DNA of 64,000 nt from Kingdonia uniflora (taxonomy: Eukaryota > Streptophyta > Magnoliopsida > Ranunculales > Circaeasteraceae). Positions 58,151 through 64,000 of this stretch are shown piece by piece. Where the stretch lies: contig JACGCM010002238.1 of the NCBI GenBank assembly GCA_014058105.1, positions 558,001 through 622,000 on the forward strand, in the 5' to 3' direction. Positions within the stretch are counted from its first letter, which is position 1. Each line of letters opens with the position of its first letter. The position numbers and the translations under genes are program-made. The notes below the pieces were generated by a model. It made no database searches. It was not told the origin of the DNA and saw only the letters and a list, made by a program, of their open reading frames with translations.

Positions 58151-59370
58151 TGTAGCTAACTCACTCTCAGTAGCGGTGGTCTAGTGGCATACTCGGAGTC
58201 TCAAGCAGACCATAGTGCTCTTGCTGCTGATTTATCTCCAAGAGATGTGAAGAAGAAGAGGGTGATAGTTCATGGAACTGGTTGGGCAGGCATGAGTTTT
58301 CTGAAGAACATTGATATTTCATCCTTCGATGTTCAAGTTGTGTCACCCCATAACTATTTTGCTTTTACCCACTATTACCTAGTGTAACATGTGGTACAGT
58401 GGAAGCACGCATCATCGTGGAACCAATTAGAAACATTATAAAGAAGAAAAATGGTCAAATTCAATTTTGTGAGGCAGAGTGTGTCAAGATTGATGCAACA
58501 AATAAGAAAGTTATCTGTCATTCAAATGATGACACTGTGTTAGGCAAGACTGAGATATTACTAGATTATGACTATTTGGTAATAGCAACATGGGATCAAG
58601 TAAATACTTTTAACACTCCTGGGGTCACTGAGCATTGCCATTTCCTAAAGGAAGTGGAAGATGCCCAAAAGATCAGGAGGAGCATGATAAGCTGTTTCAA
58701 AAAGGCTGACCGTCCAAACCTAAGTCAAGAAGAGAAAATTATGAAACTTCATTTTATAATTGTTGGTGGGGGTCCAACAGGTGTGTAATTTGCTGCAGAG
58801 CTACATGACTTTGTCAAAGAAGATATAGTGAAGATATATCCAATGGTTCAGAACCTAGTGAGAATAACAGTGGTTCAATCTGGAGATCATATTTTGAACA
58901 CGTTTGATGATAGAGTCAGTTCATTTGCAGAACATAAATTTCAAAGAGATGGTATTGAAGTAAAAATAGGATGTGGGGTTATAGGTGGCTCTGAGAAAGA
59001 GATTGCTGTGGAGGTGAAATCGGAAGGAATTGTCTCCTCTATACCTTATGGAATGGTTGTATGGTCTGCTGGTACTGGAACACGCCCTATTATAAGGAAC
59101 TTTATGGAACAAATTGGACAGAGCAAGAAACGTTCTTTAGCTACTGATGAATGGCTACGAGTCGAGGGATGTGACAGTGTGTATGCTCTTGGTGATTGCG
59201 CTACTATACACCAACGTAAAGTCATGGAAGATATTTTGACGATATTCAGTGTTGCCGACAAAGACAACTCTGGTACCTTAACAGTCAAAGAATTCCAAGA
59301 TGTGATCAAGGACATCCTTGTAAGGTATCCATAACTTGAGCTCTATCTAAATAATAAGCATGTATTCCTG
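58150..59370 (+). pseudogene. NDB: Intronless copy of a type II NAD(P)H dehydrogenase (NDB class)
   Basis: NDB proteins are external, EF-hand NAD(P)H:ubiquinone oxidoreductases of the mitochondrial inner membrane. One exon-free stretch covers LVAYSESQADHS, KKRVIVHGTGWAGMSF (first dinucleotide fold; a Leu is now His), SFDVQVVSPHNYFAF, ARIIVEPIRNII, DYDYLVIA, EDAQKIRRSM, IIVGGGPTGV (second fold), IQSGDHILNTFDD-type block, MVVWSAGTGTRP, GDCATI and the EF-hand DKDNSGTLTVKEF. Lesions: 1-bp deletion near 58370, GAA to TAA after GPTGV (about 58786), and CAA to TAA after VRYP. The family normally has many introns, so this is a retrocopy. It lacks the transit peptide and the last ~100 residues and ends directly at a gypsy integrase. 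Confidence 0.92.
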
Positions 59371-59384
59371 AGGGTGGGGACTGT

Positions 59385-60575
59385 TTACAATAGATTCGAG
59401 TGGTACATTATTCCTGGGTGCCAGGTCATTTCGGGGTTGAGAAGACTCTTTTGAATTTATGGTGTTATGTCTATTGGCCGAAGATGCAGGTGGATGTTGC
59501 TCGTGTGGTTTGTGGTTGCGTGTTATGCAACACATCGAGACCTTCCAATAGGAAGATAGGACTGTACCAACCATTGTCAGTTCCTAGTTGACCTTGGGTG
59601 AGTATTTCGATAGATTTTATGGGTGGTTTTCCCATACCAGGTGTAAGAATGACTATTTGTTTGTGGTGGTAGATTGATTTAGCAAGATGATTGTTCTTAT
59701 TCCATGCCAGAAGATAGTCACAGGGGAAGGAGCAGCGCGATTATTTTTCAGAGACGTCTGGACGTATTTTGTGCTCCCTTCTTCTATTATTTCTGAAAGG
59801 GATAGCTGATTTTTGGGGCATTTTTGGAGATCGTTATGGGGGATGATGTACAGTAACTTGAAGATAAGTACCACTTTTCATCTGCAGACAGAAGGGCAAA
59901 TAGAGGTCGTTAACCGTACTTTAGTATATTTATTACGGGGATTCCATTCTAAGAATCCTATGACTTGGGATGAGAGTTTGCCGTATCTTCAGTTTGCATT
60001 CAACCGGGCGATTCATGGTTCCACATTGAAGTCTCCTTTTAAAGTTTGTTTGGGGTACTTGCCGCAAAGCCCTTTTGATTTGGCATTTAGTCTTAGCGAC
60101 AAGACGGTGTCAGGGATGGAAGAAGAGGAGCAGGTTAAATCTTAGCGTTTCATTGAGAAGATCAGCAAGGTTCATGAGGTGGTTGAAACTCAGTTGAAGA
60201 AGACTCAAGCAAAGTATAACGCTCACCACAACAAGCATAGGGTTGAGTGTACTTTTCTTGAGCGCAACCTCGTTTGGTTGTATTTGGGTTTGGAATGGCT
60301 TAAGGGGGAAGGTAAGAAGCACAAACCTATTTGTTATGGTCCATTTTTGATACTCAAGAAGATTGGTGATAATGCATTCCAGTTGGATTTGCTACCTTTC
60401 ATGAAGATGCATTCGGCGATTAATGCCGAGCATTTGAAGCTGTTTGAGACGTCTCTTTTAGATGAAGACTCTGCAATCGATACTCACCTACCGTTAGTTG
60501 ATGACTTATGGATAGAAAGAGAATATCCGTTGCCAAAGGATGGTTTTCTAGAACGGATGGTTCATACTACATGAT
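59385..60575 (+). pseudogene. Gypsy E integrase and C-terminal domain
   Basis: Plus strand. The HHCC zinc region is HYSWVPGHFGVEKTL and WPKMQVDVARVVCGCVLC. The core has SIDFMGGFP (first D), a degenerate SERDS.FLGHFW (second D) and FHLQTEGQIEVVNRTLV (E). Then YLQFAFNRAIHGST, SPFKVCLGYLPQSPFD and the C-terminal block RNLVWLYLG, KHKPICYGPFLILKKIGDNAFQLDLL and NAEHLKLF. It ends at a TGA at 60573. Stops interrupt the core. RNase H, RT and gag are missing; the left edge is fused to the NDB copy. No chromodomain is visible. Confidence 0.93.
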
Positions 60576-60709
60576 GGGGTGCTATTGATTCGTTCCAAGT
60601 TGGGAAGAAGGGTCAGCTATCGAGTAAGTAGAAGTGGTACAGCAGGGAATTGGGAATTGTCGTGTTCCTTCATCTCCAGTTCTAGCTTGAGCAGGAGCTC
60701 AAGGCTCCT

Positions 60710-61298
60710 AAAGGGGGGAGTCATGATCCAGGAGGATCTCGAGTTATTTGAAGATTTGTCAAAGTCGTTCGAACGAAGTTGAGTGTCGTTCGAACGAGTT
60801 GTCATGTCCTCTGGAATTTTGGCCCAGAGCCATATTTCATTCAAACGATTTGGGTTTCGTTCGAGCGACCAGGCAACTTTTCTAGGGTTTAGACCAATTA
60901 GTCGTAAAGTCGTTCGAACGACTCTGGTGGTATTTTGATTCTCAGGCATTGTTTTTCCTTGAGATGCGTTCTATTTTGTTATTTCGAGTTCCCTAGTATA
61001 TAAAGGGAACTTAGATTATTTTCTAGGTCATGTTAGAGCTGAAAAGAGTTCTGAGAGAAACCTAGGGTTTGAGAGATTTTTATTATAATTGCTTGTTAGT
61101 AATTGAATTCTCTATTTTTCCTAATCCAATTGGTGTTCATCGTGTTTCTCTACTAACTAAAAGCTTCTCAATCGTATTGTGGATTAGAATGGTTCCCCCC
61201 CTAAAAGTGTGTAGGAATATCCTTGTTATAAAGTAAAACCCGTCCCATTTCTAGAAGAACTATATTCTTTTATTTTGTAACCCCATTTTGTTGTGGCA
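60710..61298 (+). mobile_element. Gypsy E polypurine tract and 3' LTR
   Basis: Purine tract AAAGGGGGGAG at 60710-60720, then an LTR from about 60724 (TGATCCAGG) to 61298 (GTTGTGGCA). It has a TATA box (AGTATATAAAGGG near 60992) and repeated GTCGTTCGAACGA palindromic motifs (60765, 60785, 60905). It inserted in copia F integrase, whose frame starts again at 61299. The 5' LTR is not in the window. Confidence 0.75.
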
Positions 61299-62795
61299 TG
61301 ATTGAAGCAGAAAATTTATGTTAAATCCCATTATAAGTACAATACTTAATCACTCCGGTATCCTTAAACTCGCCTTCACGATAACTTTGAATTTGGTTGA
61401 TAGAGCAATCTTTCTCATTTTGAATTCGAAGCGATATAGTACAAAAATTTTCAAATGTGTTATACTTCTCTTTGAGCAGATGCATTTCTCATTGGACTCA
61501 TCAAATCCATGTGTATTAGCTCAAGAATCCGTGTAATAGCAATATTGTTGGCCTTCTTGTAAGAACCCTTGATTTTCTTTCCAATTTAACACGGGCCACA
61601 CACAATATTAGTTAATCTTCCCAGCTTTGGAACTCCCCTGATAAGCTCTTTGTTCATAATCTTGGACAAATCATTGAAATTAATGTGTCCCAATCTTTGA
61701 TGCCACAAATCTACATCACTCAGTTAGCTTTGTTACACAGTAGAGCTTCTTGTTGAACAACATAGCAGTTGTCTGCCGTTCTAGCTGCATACATCACACA
61801 TTGTCCTTGGGAATTTAATGCATCACAACCTCCTTTAGAAAAAGTAATAGTGTGGTCTGTATCGTATAACTGACTGACACTAAGAAGATTTACTTTCAAC
61901 CCCTTAACCAAAAGAATATTATCTATCGTCGGAGTACCAAGTCCTTCAGCCTTACCCTTTTCCACCATAGGAGATAAGCTCCTATCACCAAAAGTAACAT
62001 CGCCACCCTGAATATCCTCTAGGTTACTTAGCTTGGACTCATCACAAGTCATATGATGAAAACATCTACTATCCATATACCACTTAAGAGACTTGAAGGC
62101 ATTCAAAGCACTTAGTGTAACATTGTACCTTACCTAAGGTGCCAAATCAGTCTTCTACACCGAAATGGTTTGAAGAATCTTTCGAGCTGAAGTTTTCTGT
62201 ACAAACCATCTAGACAAATTCTTACTTTTTACATTAGTAGAAATCATATTTTAAGTTATATCTTTGTCGATTAAATGGTCGAGCATATGATTGATAGGGC
62301 CCAACAAATATACAATAAGACGCAATATGACCTTTTCGACCACATAATCCATAATAATAAATCTAAGAGTATGAGAACCTTTTGGCTCAATTACAAGTGG
62401 AGGATATTATATTATGTTTGGGCAATGATATAGTAGCAATTACTTTGACAAATTTGGTGATTTGAGGAGTCTTGGCATTAGAGAGATGTTCTTCAAATCC
62501 TAGACCCCTTTTGTAAGTATCTTTTTTCCCATACATAACATCTTATCAATATTTTAGCACCATAAATACAAAAATCAAGTTTCTACGGAGATAAAACTAA
62601 ATCAAGCTTGGCCGCATGTAATTCGTCCAAAGTTGATTTCATTTTCTCCTTCGCACCATGATCTCCTTTTTCTAAAATCAAAAACTTATCATGGAGACCT
62701 TGTTTCTCATCTTTAAGCATTTTTATCTCTTGACTTGTATTCTCAGTTTTTTTTAAGTTCACACGTCAGTGTATTAACTTGGTCTTTCAAGACTT
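61299..62795 (-). pseudogene. Copia F: gag end, protease, pre-integrase, start of integrase
   Basis: Minus strand. A coiled gag part (DEKQGLHDKFLILEKGDHGAKEK) lies near 62600-62750. A damaged zinc knuckle CGRKGHIASYC lies near 62310. Protease to pre-integrase runs 62106-61720 (WYMDSRCFHHMT, DVTFGDRSLS, NILLVKGLKVNLLSVSQL), then WHQRLGHIN and CGPC.IGK. Integrase starts with RILELIHMDLMSPM and EKDCSINQIQS near 61400, then is cut at 61299 by the gypsy E LTR. A conserved piece between them is deleted. The gag coil and the HHMT protease site recall the SIRE/Maximus group. Confidence 0.85.
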
Positions 62796-62958
62796 TGTTG
62801 AATATAGAATATACTAAATATAGGGTACTCTAAACATAGTCCCAAATTAGGTACAAGTAGAATTAGCTTAATGATTCTCTACTATATAAAGAGAGGTTAT
62901 GATGTAATCTAACAAATCAATTCATGAGTAATAAAATCTTCTCTTATTTATTTCTACA
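62796..62958 (+). mobile_element. Copia G 5' LTR (163 bp)
   Basis: TGTTGAATATAG to TTTCTACA, with CTATATAAAGAG (TATA) near 62882 and AATAAAATC near 62930. It is followed by a primer site TAGCATCAGAGCGGG. Plus orientation; no second LTR in the window. Confidence 0.75.
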
Positions 62959-63435
62959 TAGCATCAGAGCGGGTTCGATAATTGAACCTGGTTCTTTCGA
63001 ATTAAATTAAATTGAAAACCGTTGCGAATCTCGAATTGAAGTTCTTTATTTCTTCTGTTCATCTCCATCCTATTATGGATTTCTGTATGATACAGTGAAT
63101 TCGGCGACTGCTACAGTGATTTTTGGGGCTGCTACAGTGATTTTCACGACTGCTACAGTGTTTTCTGGCATCGGCTACATTAATTTCGGGACTGCTACAG
63201 TGATATTCAGATCTACGCAAACAAAGGGAAAGTTTTGTGAGTCCGTTAACGATCTATTGTAGACCTAAATCGGCAAAGAAAGACGATTTGGAGATGTGCA
63301 ATTCCAGCGATAGACTTACGATTTTGGAAACAGCAGTTTCCAAGCTATCTGCTAATATGGGCAGTTAACTGGACAATTGCGTCTCATAAACCTTGCGAAA
63401 GCTTTGACTTCAGTAAATGTTGCCTAGTCAGGTAT
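62959..63435 (+). mobile_element. Copia G leader and gag start
   Basis: Primer site, then a non-coding leader. It includes five copies of a (GG)CTGCTACAGTGATTTT unit at about 63107-63205, alternating with short spacers. The right edge meets gypsy H. No gag motif is clear. Confidence 0.5.
63100..63207. repeat. ~25-bp minisatellite (CTGCTACAGTG)
   Basis: GCTACAGTG or GCTACATTA occurs five times at about 20-25 base intervals. Confidence 0.8.
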
Positions 63436-64000
63436 GAAAACTAAATTTCATACTTAGACACCACGTGTCATAGGAATTTCACCTCCTGCTGCCAAAACTT
63501 ACACTTTTCAAACTTAGCAAATAGTGTGTTCTCTCGCAAGGTCTACAAAGCAATCCTCAAATGTTTCTCGTACTCTACCTCGGTCTTCGAATAGATCAAT
63601 ATGTCATCGACGAACACAATGATGAACCGGTCAAGAAAAGGGCTAAAAACACGGTTTATCAAGTCTATAAAGGCTGCGGGCGCGTTCGCCAAACCGAACG
63701 GCATTACCCGAAACTCATAGTGTCCGTAACGAGTCCAAAAAGCTATCTTCGACACATCAGCTGCCCTGATCCTTAGCTGGTGGTATCCCGATCTAAGATC
63801 AATCTTCGAAAAGAACAGCGCTCCTCGAAGCTGGTCAAACAAGTCCTCGATCCTCAGCAACGAATATTTGTTCTTGATCGTGACTTTGTTCAACTCGCGG
63901 TAGTCTATATACAAACGCATTGAACCGTCCTTCTTCTTTGCAAACAAAACCAGAGCTCCCCACAGTGAAGTACTCGGTCGAATGAAACCCTGATTCATCA
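63436..64000 (-). pseudogene. Gypsy H reverse transcriptase, cut by the window edge
   Basis: Minus strand, starting beyond 64000. [22 protein letters not shown], the [13 protein letters not shown] block, [23 protein letters not shown] (catalytic D), [13 protein letters not shown], the catalytic [12 protein letters not shown]-like [10 protein letters not shown], a stop, then NTLFAKFEKCKFW near 63480. A typical Ty3/gypsy chromovirus RT. It lacks RNase H and ends at copia G. It is largely open, with stops only at the 3' end. Confidence 0.93.

Overview
This window is AT-rich nuclear DNA from a eudicot plant. The evidence is the spliced GT-AG genes (glycolate oxidase, an OXI1-type AGC kinase, DUF241 proteins), the plant transposon families (Ty1/copia with initiator-Met tRNA primer sites, Ty3/gypsy chromoviruses, PIF/Harbinger, MuDR, CACTA) and the plant-only plant mobile domain (PMD). 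I cannot name the species. No rRNA, tRNA, CRISPR or bacterial-type features were seen.

Layout. 1-17.6 kb is a stack of nested retrotransposons. A decayed minus-strand copia element (A) is cut into pieces by a gypsy LTR (1-2323), a complete copia element (B, 2757-7831), a 280-bp insert, a MITE-like element carrying a palindromic minisatellite (9484-10011) and a 713-bp unclassified element with target-site duplications (10469-11181). A plus-strand copia (C) abuts A and is itself cut by a gypsy element (D, 12907-17570). 17.6-22.4 kb is a gene graveyard: an unidentified ~183-bp duplication, an FBD-like fragment, and an FTSH4 (mitochondrial AAA protease) pseudogene with a 206-bp tandem duplication. 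22,463-29,671 is one large PIF/Harbinger transposon with TIRs and a TAA target-site duplication. It holds three genes: a PMD gene, the DDE transposase and the Myb-like accessory ORF.

30-33.5 kb is mostly empty, with a possible Helitron end and a MITE. The apparently intact host genes follow: an OXI1-like AGC kinase (33.7-34.9 kb, +), a DUF241 gene (38.5-39.4 kb, +) and an 11-coding-exon glycolate oxidase (44.2-46.9 kb, -, with a leader intron reaching 48.2 kb). A DUF241 paralog (40.9-44.0 kb) is broken by a small non-autonomous LTR element with a perfect 5-bp target-site duplication. The DUF241 promoter block occurs three times.

48.9-64 kb returns to mobile DNA: a CCHC-GRF zinc-finger gene fragment, a MuDR transposase truncated by a CACTA terminus, then PEX5 and organellar HSP90 exon series in the same orientation (possible captured, shuffled exons). 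Next comes an intronless NDB-type NAD(P)H dehydrogenase copy joined directly to a gypsy integrase. A gypsy-in-copia nest, another copia LTR and a gypsy RT at the right edge finish the window.

The most unusual items are the Harbinger element carrying a PMD gene, the CACTA-linked HSP90/PEX5 exon series, and the NDB copy fused to a retroelement. All identifications rest on reading translated motifs by eye and on remembered family features; no database search was run.
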